Virus record (IMG/VR): IMGVR_UViG_3300028925_007443
Span: 1 to 20,271 of that record
DNA: 20,271 nucleotides
Origin: a virus
Direction: 5' to 3' (one strand)
The position numbers and the translations under genes are program-made. The first letter of the stretch is position 1. Every line of letters starts with the position of its first letter. The notes beneath the pieces were generated by a model, which saw nothing but the letters and a program-made list of their open reading frames with translations, was not told the DNA's origin and ran no database searches. Positions 9,260 through 15,711 of this stretch are shown here, piece after piece.

Positions 9260-10387
9260 TTATCTCACTACTTTAAATACAAAATCATCATCATAATATT
9301 GGACAGTTTCGTCTACTGTATTACTACCACTCACAACTTTAAATTCAAATTCATAAAATCTTTCAGATTGCAATCCATTTAACCAAACATTAAAATAATT
9401 TCCTGTTGAATCACAACTTACCATAGAACCTGTACCGTAGGGTATGATAACATCTTCTGTTTGTGTATCTTTTATTGAATAATATGTCCCATCGCCGCCT
9501 ATATTTTCTATACTCCCACTTGGTAATGTTTTTACAGTTAAGTATTCGGAAGCAGTATTAGAATAAGATTTGGTAGGATATTTAGCCCTTCCGACAATTC
9601 TAAATCTTACTTTTGATTTTTCTTTGTATTCGGGCCGTAAGCTTTTCATATAAAAAGACAAATCTTCTAATTCTGTTGAAGATAGAGAATCTAATGAGCC
9701 AGTACTCCATTTGGTATCAAACCACTCTACTTCTAATTTTGGTGGATATGTCGTATGGGTATTTCTTGAAAAGAATTTAAACTCCCCTAATCTTTCTGTA
9801 CTTCCTTCATCAGTATCCGTATCTTCATTTCCAAAACTCCCACTTCTTTTAATTATAAAACCATCATTTACATATGTTTCATCTAACCATTTATTTACAA
9901 TAGGAGTTACATCCATTCTCATGTCAGTAGTTTCGTATGCAAACGACTGACTTGCATATACTTCACTATACCAAGCACCACCTTCAAATTCGGTTGCTGA
10001 ACCACTCCAAAAACTTTTATTCGTAAGACCATCCCTATATTTCCAACTAGCACCCTCCGTAGTTATTGGGCTGTCTGCGGAAGTCCCTTCTCCCTCAACC
10101 CAACTAGAACTTATAGGATAAGCATATAATTCTTGAGATGTAGTTAAATTTTGAGAATTAGCATCATACATATTTAAGTAAAACTTTGGACTTGTAATGG
10201 TGCCATCTACAATAGAACCTGAAATTTCAGTTATGTCAAATTTAATTAGAACACGAGATACTTTTACATTGCCACCAGTGTTACTCATAGTTTTTGTTAC
10301 TTCTAATATCTCATCAAGACCGGTATTGGAACTACCAGTTGCTTGGTACATAGTTGTATCTGATTCAGGGAAAATAAAATAATTCAT
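9260..10387 (-). CDS. DNRLRE-type domain virion protein (putative fibre/adhesin), 375 aa
   Basis: The N-terminal half (about residues 8-180) has the marks of the DNRLRE family of extracellular, carbohydrate-associated beta domains. These are a strand with RVLIKFDIT (45-53), the loop SSSWVEGEGTSADSP followed by GASWKYRDG (about 93-118), and DMRMDVTPIVNKWLDE with NDGFIIKRSGS, which matches the usual end of that domain. The C-terminal half (about 215-375) is beta-rich and may be an Ig-like attachment region. There is no signal peptide. The ATG overlaps the gp6 stop as TAATG, so it is coupled to gp6. A phage protein of this type next to the wedge genes could bind a host surface glycan or decorate the baseplate. 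The domain call is fairly strong; the receptor-binding role is inferred. Confidence 0.75.
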   Translation of the reverse strand: MNYFIFPESDTTMYQATGSSNTGLDEILEVTKTMSNTGGNVKVSRVLIKFDITEISGSIVDGTITSPKFYLNMYDANSQNLTTSQELYAYPISSSWVEGEGTSADSPITTEGASWKYRDGLTNKSFWSGSATEFEGGAWYSEVYASQSFAYETTDMRMDVTPIVNKWLDETYVNDGFIIKRSGSFGNEDTDTDEGSTERLGEFKFFSRNTHTTYPPKLEVEWFDTKWSTGSLDSLSSTELEDLSFYMKSLRPEYKEKSKVRFRIVGRAKYPTKSYSNTASEYLTVKTLPSGSIENIGGDGTYYSIKDTQTEDVIIPYGTGSMVSCDSTGNYFNVWLNGLQSERFYEFEFKVVSGSNTVDETVQYYDDDFVFKVVR

Positions 10388-12360
10388 TAGTAAGATCCTC
10401 CAGTAGAACTGCCAGGACTTCCAGCTGAGTTACCAACTACACGACCTTCAATGTCTGTATTTTGAAATTTTAATTCAAAGCAACTTGGGTCTAGTGATGG
10501 ATAAACCACACCACCCTTTGTTGCTGAAATGATATCATAAACATTTCCAGAGTAACCTTTGGATTCTTCAAACTTATTAGTAATCAATACAGGTAGCCCA
10601 TTTGGGTTATTATCTTCAGGAGGAACTACAGACGATACACCATCAACCAAAGAAATCTGATAAGATAGATCAGACAATACAATTGGTTGTCCAATTTGCC
10701 ATTTGTCTATATTAAAGAAATCTTTAACTTTCTGCATAGCCTTTAAAACAACTTCTTCTTTATTATATCCATTCTTAGTTAGCAAACTAAATTGCACGCC
10801 CACGTTGATTATAAAAGCATCTTTTATATTTACAGCATCAGTAACCATTCTGAATTGTGTTAGGTAAGTTTGTATGTTTTCTTTAACCGCTTGATTAACC
10901 ATAGCTAACCTTTTACCCCCAGTAAATCCTAAAACATATAAATTAAGTGCTAAAGGATTTATAACTCTAGTGTCTGAATTTGCTCCTGTGCTACTATCTA
11001 ATTGGCTATCTTGTACTATATAAGCTTTTGCTACATTACCATACTTCGCAGGTAAAGAATAAACTCTTGTAATATAATCTTCCTTAGTAACAGCTCTTGC
11101 TTGAGCTTGAAAATAAGCTAATGTATTATTTTTAACTTCCACCACACTTTCAGCACCTCTTCCACCCCCAGCTGGTAAAATATTATTGACAGCAATAGAA
11201 CCCCGAGTTTGACTTACTAATGCAGCTGATAACCCTGATGTATCCAATTCTGCTTGTATAGATTGTATATTTTTTAAACTATTGCTTGTAACGTTATGAT
11301 TAACACCACCCCCGTACCTATATCTAACTGTTAATTGCGTATTAGAAGGGGCTTGACCATATGCTTTTGTTTTTAAAAAGTTTGAAGGATCAAATGCGGT
11401 ATTTAAATAACTCGGTGAACCTGGAAGAGATGAACCAACCGTATCCGGATTTGGAACTATCTCCTCATCAGGACTATCAGATGTACCGGCACCAAATCTC
11501 ATTTCTGTTTTACCGTCCTCTCTGATATAAGTTATAAATCTTCTTGCGGTTTTTATTAATTTTAATAAATAAGGAGCTTGGTCGGCATGAATATACAAAG
11601 AATCGTCATTAGCAGCTTTATTTTCCATATCACCAAAGACAGTATCTTGTGCTAAAAAAGGAACTTCGTGCCAATTATTACCATCGCTGTCTGTTACAGA
11701 AATAATCTCTGTTACGTTTGTGTTAGCTAAAGCTATTCTCTTATATTTTTCAGCGTTATTAAATTGAATATATTCTGTAGTAACATTTCCACTAGAAGCC
11801 TTAACTGATTTTTGAAGTAAATAAGTTACTGGTATATTATCAGAGCTTTCATAAATAGAAATACTCATTGGATCATAAGAACTTGAAAATTTAAAATTAC
11901 AATCTTCCGATGTTGTAAATGAAACCCCATTGTCGGATTCTATTTCCATACCAGCCTTAACAGCCAAAGCATAACTCAAATCGGGCTTTGTTGTAAAATT
12001 GGAGCCTACACCACTTGTTGTTGCTGGGACAGTTTGAAATACATCAATACCAACGGAAGCTGCTGTTGCTAATTTTGGTTTATATCCTAAAGACTGTGCC
12101 ATATTATAAACAGTTTTCTTTTCTTCTGCGAAAGCTAATAAACTTTCTTTAAATTGGTTGTCTATATAATAAGAAAGAACGTCACCCACATAAGATGCCA
12201 TTTCAATAAACATCATACCAGGAGAAGATTCGTTAAAATCATTATACTCCTGTGGAAAATATATTTTAGTAAATTCAATTAGATTGTTTTTAAAAGATGT
12301 AAAATCTTTATTTAAATATCTAACCTCCTTTACTGATTTCTTTGGTGCTGAATATGGCAT
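10387..12360 (-). CDS. 6: Baseplate wedge protein gp6 (baseplate J-like)
   Basis: The 657-aa product is close to the length of T4 gp6 (660 aa). The N-terminus has the family's typical segment around residues 10-65: VRYLNKDFTSFKNNLIEF, then NESSPGMMFIEMASYVGDVL and SYYIDNQFKESL. The C-terminal half has the baseplate_J-type region with VTKEDYITRVYSLPAKYGNV (about 420-440) and a final FNIDKWQIGQPIVLSDLSYQ region. In T4, gp6 forms the dimers that join neighbouring wedges into the inner baseplate ring around the hub. Here it lies directly after gp25, as expected for wedge components that assemble together. The ATG is preceded by AAGGAG, 8-9 nt upstream, overlapping the end of gp25. The stop is joined to the next gene by TAATG. 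Confidence 0.95.
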   Translation of the reverse strand: MPYSAPKKSVKEVRYLNKDFTSFKNNLIEFTKIYFPQEYNDFNESSPGMMFIEMASYVGDVLSYYIDNQFKESLLAFAEEKKTVYNMAQSLGYKPKLATAASVGIDVFQTVPATTSGVGSNFTTKPDLSYALAVKAGMEIESDNGVSFTTSEDCNFKFSSSYDPMSISIYESSDNIPVTYLLQKSVKASSGNVTTEYIQFNNAEKYKRIALANTNVTEIISVTDSDGNNWHEVPFLAQDTVFGDMENKAANDDSLYIHADQAPYLLKLIKTARRFITYIREDGKTEMRFGAGTSDSPDEEIVPNPDTVGSSLPGSPSYLNTAFDPSNFLKTKAYGQAPSNTQLTVRYRYGGGVNHNVTSNSLKNIQSIQAELDTSGLSAALVSQTRGSIAVNNILPAGGGRGAESVVEVKNNTLAYFQAQARAVTKEDYITRVYSLPAKYGNVAKAYIVQDSQLDSSTGANSDTRVINPLALNLYVLGFTGGKRLAMVNQAVKENIQTYLTQFRMVTDAVNIKDAFIINVGVQFSLLTKNGYNKEEVVLKAMQKVKDFFNIDKWQIGQPIVLSDLSYQISLVDGVSSVVPPEDNNPNGLPVLITNKFEESKGYSGNVYDIISATKGGVVYPSLDPSCFELKFQNTDIEGRVVGNSAGSPGSSTGGSY

Positions 12361-12371
12361 TAACTATCTCC

Positions 12372-12785
12372 TTAATTGTTATTCGTTACTTCTATGAGTG
12401 TTTCTGATACTTCATCTGAATCTGTTTGTAACGAAAATTGTATAGAAACATTAACAGTATTCATATTTCTAGGTGAGAATGCAGTTTCTATATTACCTAC
12501 AATTATAAATGGTAGCCACTCACTCATAGCCGAGCGTACAGCCTCCTCTACTTTACTTTCTATATCAGTTCCCTCTTGTTCAAATAAAACAGAAAGTAAC
12601 TCAGATCCAAAAGTCGGGTTTCCTAATCTTTCTCCCTTTCTAGTTAATAGAAGGTTTTTAATATTATGTTTTGATTGCTGTAAGGCTGTTTGTGTCCTTT
12701 TAAAAAAACCAGTTGAACTTATGTTTAACGGTAATTCAAGTCCTATAAAAGTATCTTCATTTAAATCGTTTTCTATTGAGCCCAT
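12372..12785 (-). CDS. 25: Baseplate wedge protein gp25
   Basis: This 137-aa protein matches the gp25/W family (T4 gp25 is 132 aa). Key features are the amphipathic helix TALQQSKHNIKNLLLTRKGE and the signature GERLGNPTFGSELLSVLFEQ (about residues 50-70), in which G-E-R and P-x-F-G are the conserved positions. The C-terminal part (about 90-130) has alternating hydrophobic strands (NTVNVSIQFSLQTDSDEVSE). Gp25 clamps the wedge proteins, including gp6, and is near the start of sheath polymerisation in contractile tails. The gene is coupled to the upstream 160-aa gene by a TAATG overlap and is followed after 11 bp by gp6, whose SD overlaps its end. The neighbouring gp6 gene strongly supports the call. 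Confidence 0.95.
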   Translation of the reverse strand: MGSIENDLNEDTFIGLELPLNISSTGFFKRTQTALQQSKHNIKNLLLTRKGERLGNPTFGSELLSVLFEQEGTDIESKVEEAVRSAMSEWLPFIIVGNIETAFSPRNMNTVNVSIQFSLQTDSDEVSETLIEVTNNN

Positions 12786-13267
12786 TACTTACCATCCTTC
12801 TTTTTTAAAGCTTTCATTACACCCCTATAATCTTTTGTTAGTGCCCCCATAACTTCTTCGGGTACGTTGTCAGGATTCATTCCAGCAGCTTGTGCTGTTT
12901 GAACAGCCGCTGCCTTTCTTCTCATTTCATCACTCCCAACTCCTGTCATTCCACCATACCCCATTGCTTCTGCCATTTTAGAACTATCAAAAGTTTTACC
13001 ACTCATCGTTGGGTATTCGTCTGTTTCACCAGCCCTAGCAGTTTCATTTAAAATGTCGTTTAATAGAGGATTTTTTGTGTATGTTACTTCTTTTTTTGGT
13101 TTGGGTTTTCTTTCGGGTAGAACTTCTACAACCATATCTTCTACCAGAGTAGATTGTTGTGCCATAGATTTCATTCCTTCCTTAATAAATATCTGCCTGA
13201 CCTCTTTTTTAACTTCTTGTCTAACTATTTCTTTAATTAAACTAACTAATTTTGTTGATTTAACCAT
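12785..13267 (-). CDS. Conserved tail-operon protein of unknown function, 160 aa
   Basis: I do not recognise a named family. The N-terminus (residues 1-35) is a basic amphipathic helix, STKLVSLIKEIVRQEVKKEV, likely a coiled coil. It is followed by a Pro/Lys-rich linker (PERKPKPKKE, about 52-61), a segment TKNPLLNDILNETARAGETD, a Gly/Met-rich stretch (AEAMGYGGMTGVGSDEMR) and a basic C-terminal tail ending KKKDGK. No membrane helix is seen. The ATG has a strong AAGGAG sequence 8 nt upstream. The stop is coupled by TAATG to gp25, so an assembly or structural role in the baseplate is plausible. The layout of helix, flexible linker and short conserved patches would suit an assembly factor or a peptide-like structural staple. 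It lies downstream of a 31-bp gap with an AT-rich motif. Confidence 0.7.
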   Translation of the reverse strand: MVKSTKLVSLIKEIVRQEVKKEVRQIFIKEGMKSMAQQSTLVEDMVVEVLPERKPKPKKEVTYTKNPLLNDILNETARAGETDEYPTMSGKTFDSSKMAEAMGYGGMTGVGSDEMRRKAAAVQTAQAAGMNPDNVPEEVMGALTKDYRGVMKALKKKDGK

Positions 13268-13286
13268 AACTAACTCCTTGCTGTTT

Positions 13287-13297
13287 TATATAAATAT
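13287..13297. promoter_or_regulatory. Intergenic 11-mer TATATAAATAT (second copy)
   Basis: The 31-bp gap between two leftward genes holds TATATAAATAT on the plus strand, with the T4-type core TATAAATA at 13289-13296. It sits between the stop of the 167-aa gene and the SD of the 160-aa gene. On the minus strand it reads ATATTTATATA followed by AAAC. Coding sequence lies on both sides, so finding the exact 11-mer here by chance is unlikely. Direction of action is uncertain: it could be an antisense late promoter, a relaxed leftward promoter ahead of the gp25-gp6 genes, or an RNA cleavage site. Confidence 0.4.
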
Positions 13298-13298
13298 A

Positions 13299-13802
13299 CT
13301 AACCTACCATATTTGTTCTATCTTTTTGGGCACTATCTTTTAAAGCGGCTATTGCTAATGCCGCTATTATTCTCCCTCTAGATCTTTTTAAAAAATCTCC
13401 AAAATTCTCACTAAGAGATGGAATTACTTCTATAATATTTCCTAAATCACGTATCTCTTGTTTTACACCATCAATTATAAACCTAGTTGCGTATCCTATA
13501 GCCGCGGCCACTGGATTTAATGCAGCACCAATAGTAGTTGATTTATCAGTAGCATCATATACTGCCTTAGCTACTATAAGAGTATTGTAAATCCTTTCCC
13601 CGTCCTTTTTAACTTTGTCTACTTCACCTTTTAACCTTACAGCTTCTTCTATATTTTCCATAGCTATTTTTGTATTTAAACCAGGACTTTTTCCTTTTCT
13701 AATATCTTCTACAATACAATCGACTTCGTGTTCTACTTCTACCATCTTTTCGTTAAATTCTTTTTTTACGAGTTCCTTTAAGATTCCTACAATTATAGCC
13801 AT
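13299..13802 (-). CDS. Conserved protein of unknown function between gp5 and gp25 genes, 167 aa
   Basis: I recognise no family. Residues 1-75 are predicted helical and charged (ILKELVKKEFNEKMVEVEHE), probably a coiled coil. A hydrophobic Ala/Gly-rich segment follows at about 92-112 (IGAALNPVAAAIGYATRFII). A second small hydrophobic stretch near the C-terminus (GRIIAALAIAALKDSAQK) follows a basic patch, RSRGR. The two apolar stretches are short and rich in Ala, so they may be packing helices or weak membrane-interacting segments rather than full transmembrane helices. The ATG has an AGGGGA SD about 8 nt upstream. It lies between the hub gene and the gp25 wedge gene, so a hub-assembly, tape-measure-related or tail role is possible but unproven. 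Confidence 0.68.
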   Translation of the reverse strand: MAIIVGILKELVKKEFNEKMVEVEHEVDCIVEDIRKGKSPGLNTKIAMENIEEAVRLKGEVDKVKKDGERIYNTLIVAKAVYDATDKSTTIGAALNPVAAAIGYATRFIIDGVKQEIRDLGNIIEVIPSLSENFGDFLKRSRGRIIAALAIAALKDSAQKDRTNMVG

Positions 13803-13813
13803 TTTATTTTCCC

Positions 13814-14932
13814 CTAATCCTTTTCTTCTATTACAAAAACTCTTTTACTATAGATTTTTGGTAAGCTGACATCACGCATCCGACCAATCTCCTCAGATAA
13901 CTTTAAAGAAGCATCATTTACTTCCGAAATTCCCTTAGCAGATGTGAGGGTTTTTGAAAAATCAGACAAAGCACCAAATATTCTTCTAAATAAATCATCT
14001 GTTTGATTTCCTTTTAATATAGGATTATTAGTGTCTGCGTCCCCTAAATTTATAACACCAGTTTTACCAGCTTCTAAGGTTATTGAATAATTAGAAGCCA
14101 AACTGATTGTTCGGTTAGCAATCAAATGAACATCACCTGTTTTACCCTTTGCATTAAAAACCAAATTATCAGAGTTTAACATAATCGCATTACCCTTAAT
14201 AGATGTTTTCCATTTAACAGGCCACCAAGAAGAATTAGCAGCTGGTATTAAAATATCATTCTCATTTTTTAATTCACCACTAGACATTAATATTGTAGAA
14301 CCATCTAAATTTATATTTTGTATATGTGGAAAGTATTCATTCTGAATTTTTCTTCTATCGTTATTTTGTCCGTTAGTAATCTTTATAGTCGGAAATCTAT
14401 AATCTTCATTACTACTAAATTTTATACCTTGACCAAATCTACCATTTATATTTATATCACCTTTTTTTGAAGCTAATGTCCTATTATATTTTGTTATGTT
14501 TAACTTAACCGCACCATCGGGAGTTACTCCATTAGTTCGATTCATATTTACATTATTTCTTAAATTTAATGGCGAATAATAAAACATTTGTCCACCGTGA
14601 CTAGCTACATTGACGACTTCTCCCACCACGGGATAAACTACAACGTGTGGGGATAAAGGTTTTATAAATTCAGAAATTTCATCATCACCACTTTGGCTAT
14701 ATAAAAATCTAGCTTTGATTGTACCGTATTTGCTGTAATCGGGTATATCATTTACAAAGGGCAAATCTTTAGGTTCGAGATATACTTCAGTTACTAAGGC
14801 TGGTTCAATCTCATAAAATTCAGCTTCATTATCTACATTGTCACGTATAATACTATAAACATCTTCATAATTTGCTACTCCAGTCTTAGTAACTTCCCTG
14901 TTATAAACAAAAGAACTTTTACGATAAGCCAT
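13814..14932 (-). CDS. 5: gp5-like baseplate hub (OB-fold) protein without a lysozyme domain
   Basis: The N-terminal region (about residues 35-125) fits the gp5/VgrG OB-fold of marine T4-like phages: EPALVTEVYLEPKDLPFVND, then YGTIKARFLYS, then PLSPHVVVYPVVGEVVNVAS and QMFYYSPLNLRNN. The C-terminal half has the short repeated strands of a gp5C-type beta-helix (GDVHLIANRTISLASNYSIT, then LEAGKTGVINLGD), followed by a helical tail. In T4, gp5 forms the trimeric central spike under the tail tube. At 372 aa this protein is much shorter than T4 gp5 (575 aa). The OB-fold runs directly into spike-like sequence with no room for the internal lysozyme, so cell-wall cleavage must come from another protein. 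The ATG overlaps the previous stop as TAATG. Confidence 0.85.
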   Translation of the reverse strand: MAYRKSSFVYNREVTKTGVANYEDVYSIIRDNVDNEAEFYEIEPALVTEVYLEPKDLPFVNDIPDYSKYGTIKARFLYSQSGDDEISEFIKPLSPHVVVYPVVGEVVNVASHGGQMFYYSPLNLRNNVNMNRTNGVTPDGAVKLNITKYNRTLASKKGDININGRFGQGIKFSSNEDYRFPTIKITNGQNNDRRKIQNEYFPHIQNINLDGSTILMSSGELKNENDILIPAANSSWWPVKWKTSIKGNAIMLNSDNLVFNAKGKTGDVHLIANRTISLASNYSITLEAGKTGVINLGDADTNNPILKGNQTDDLFRRIFGALSDFSKTLTSAKGISEVNDASLKLSEEIGRMRDVSLPKIYSKRVFVIEEKD

Positions 14933-15321
14933 TAATTTTCAGCCCTCTTAATTTCATCGGTTATATCATCTGAATGTTTTTGTAAATCGGTAGCGGCATC
15001 TTCTATAGCACCCAATAGTTGTTCCTTTTCCGCATCAGACAATCCTAACTCATCATCCGCAGTGCCTTTATTTTCAGCTGCTATTATACGTTGCACTATA
15101 GCGGCTACTTTAACTAATTGATCATCATTCTTTACATTGATTTCTAAATACTCTTTCAACATAGGAATGATTTGAACTGCTGTGTCGCCGTCTTTTATAA
15201 ATCCAACAACCTCTTGCATAAGAACTTCTAATTGTTTTTTATTTGTTTTGGTATTCTCGTATATATCTGAAAATAAATCAGATAATGACTTACCCTCAAA
15301 TATCTCATAATTATTTGCCAT
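14932..15321 (-). CDS. Conserved T4-like marine phage protein, 129 aa, first gene of late structural operon
   Basis: An acidic, all-helical 129-aa protein begins MANNYEIFEGKSLSDLFSDI and contains YLEINVKNDDQLVKVAAIVQ and RIIAAENKG near residues 65-95. It resembles a conserved protein of unknown function that I recall next to gp5 genes in marine T4-like phages. There is no enzyme motif and no membrane helix. Heptad-like Leu/Ile spacing suggests coiled-coil pairing. The ATG has a GAGG sequence 7-8 nt upstream. This is the first gene after the leftward late promoter at 15399-15406, with a leader of about 70 nt, and its stop is coupled to the gp5-like gene by TAATG. A chaperone or small structural partner of the hub is possible; I would not go further. 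Confidence 0.75.
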   Translation of the reverse strand: MANNYEIFEGKSLSDLFSDIYENTKTNKKQLEVLMQEVVGFIKDGDTAVQIIPMLKEYLEINVKNDDQLVKVAAIVQRIIAAENKGTADDELGLSDAEKEQLLGAIEDAATDLQKHSDDITDEIKRAEN

Positions 15322-15355
15322 ATTTTACCTCATTGATATATTAGAATTGCTATTA

Positions 15356-15366
15356 TATATAAATAT
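15356..15366 (+). promoter_or_regulatory. Late promoter for the rightward 73-aa gene (TATAAATA core)
   Basis: TATATAAATAT contains the exact T4 late-promoter core TATAAATA at 15358-15365. By the T4 rule, transcription would start about 6 nt after the core, near 15371, giving a leader of roughly 80 nt before the ATG at 15450. It is the only plausible promoter for the single rightward gene, and a gp55-type sigma factor that reads such sites is encoded 0.4 kb away. It faces the minus-strand copy at 15398-15408. The same motif also occurs in gaps where no rightward gene follows, which lowers certainty. Confidence 0.65.
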
Positions 15367-15371
15367 CCAAC

Positions 15372-15382
15372 TTTTGAACTTT
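15372..15382 (-). promoter_or_regulatory. Leader element AAAGTTCAAAA (copy 2)
   Basis: The minus strand reads AAAGTTCAAAA, identical to 2226-2236. Here it falls just downstream of the expected start of the leftward late transcript, about 50 nt before the ATG at 15321. On the plus strand the area is a tandem near-repeat (ACTTTTGA at 15370-15377, ACTTTTGG at 15378-15385). The function is unknown. Confidence 0.3.
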
Positions 15383-15397
15383 TGGTAAATATATATT

Positions 15398-15408
15398 ATA
15401 TTTATATA
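15398..15408 (-). promoter_or_regulatory. Late promoter for the leftward structural operon (TATAAATA core)
   Basis: On the minus strand this is TATATAAATAT, with the exact core TATAAATA at 15399-15406. Transcription would start near 15393 and read the 129-aa gene, the gp5-like hub and the rest of the leftward structural genes. It is the same 11-mer as at 15356-15366 in opposite orientation, 31 bp away, so the two promoters face each other and their first ~20 transcribed bases are complementary. T4 late structural genes are normally read from this promoter class. Confidence 0.65.
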
Positions 15409-15409
15409 T

Positions 15410-15424
15410 AGGGTGAAAATCCCT
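15410..15424 (+). other. Small hairpin with T-tract in the leader of the 73-aa gene
   Basis: AGGG (15410-15413) and CCCT (15421-15424) can pair around a 7-nt loop and are followed by TTTT. In the rightward transcript this would be a weak terminator-like or 5'-stabilising hairpin about 25 nt before the start codon. The stem has only four pairs, so this is tentative. Confidence 0.25.
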
Positions 15425-15438
15425 TTTTGTTAACTAAT

Positions 15439-15459
15439 GGAGAATACACATGAAGGAAG
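15439..15459 (+). promoter_or_regulatory. Two Shine-Dalgarno sites serving two in-frame starts
   Basis: GGAG at 15439-15442 is 7 nt before the ATG at 15450. AAGGAAG at 15453-15459 lies inside the reading frame and is 8 nt before a second in-frame ATG at 15468. Both are well placed, so the gene may make 73-aa and 67-aa forms. Confidence 0.5.
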
Positions 15460-15671
15460 TAATAACAATGGTAAAAGGCTATATAGATGACTTAGCTCAT
15501 CTAATGATGTCTTTTGTTGCTATAGGCGCAATTTCTGAAGTAATTTTTGGAAGTGGTGTCTTTGGTGTCAAAGTTATTGGTAACCTAACATCAATTATAA
15601 ACCAATTCGGACAGTCCGGATTTGCAGGGCTAGTAGCCTTATTGGTGCTGGTGGGTTTGTTTCGTAAATAG
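15450..15671 (+). CDS. Small two-helix membrane protein on its own late transcript, 73 aa
   Basis: The only rightward gene in the window. The product has a short amphipathic N-terminus (1-14, MKEVITMVKGYIDD), a hydrophobic helix at about 15-37 (LAHLMMSFVAIGAISEVIFG, with Glu30 inside it), a polar loop with GNLTSIINQFGQSG (44-57), and a second hydrophobic helix at about 57-71 (FAGLVALLVLVGLF) ending in RK. No cleavable signal peptide is evident. It has its own late-type promoter, two SD/ATG pairs and a strong terminator 17 nt after the stop, which suggests high, separate late expression. Size and topology fit a holin or antiholin, but an abundant minor virion or membrane-remodelling protein is equally possible. 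I know of similar small proteins in marine phages but no proven function. Confidence 0.8.
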   Translation: MKEVITMVKGYIDDLAHLMMSFVAIGAISEVIFGSGVFGVKVIGNLTSIINQFGQSGFAGLVALLVLVGLFRK

Positions 15672-15688
15672 TTCTAACAAACAAAAAA

Positions 15689-15711
15689 GGGGTCGAAAGA
15701 CCCCTTTTTTT
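15689..15711. terminator. Bidirectional rho-independent terminator
   Basis: GGGGTC (15689-15694), GAAA loop (15695-15698) and GACCCC (15699-15704) form a perfect 6-bp GC-rich stem with a stable C(GAAA)G tetraloop. It is flanked by six A on the left (15683-15688) and seven T on the right (15705-15711), so it has a U-tract in both directions. It ends the rightward 73-aa transcript and, on the other strand, the sigma-factor operon, whose TAA stop (15710-15712) lies within the T run. Confidence 0.93.

Noticed and set aside
2274-10387. Diversity-generating retroelement or phase-variable receptor gene in the fibre region
   Set aside because: No reverse transcriptase, no template/variable repeat pair, and no long homopolymer or tandem repeat that would cause phase variation was found.
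12376-12852. 158-codon open frame on the plus strand opposite gp25
   Set aside because: It is antisense to gp25 and the 160-aa gene, both well supported. It has no SD or promoter, and its composition looks like a reverse-strand artefact of AT-rich sequence.
15322-15449. tRNA or structured RNA gene in the 128-bp intergenic region
   Set aside because: The region is almost pure A/T with no cloverleaf-like pairing. Its content is explained by two promoters, a leader element and one small hairpin.
15437-15491. 17-codon frame starting at the ATG of TAATGGAG before the 73-aa gene
   Set aside because: It overlaps the real start out of frame, and the ATG itself contains part of the SD of the 73-aa gene. 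No SD precedes it at a useful distance.
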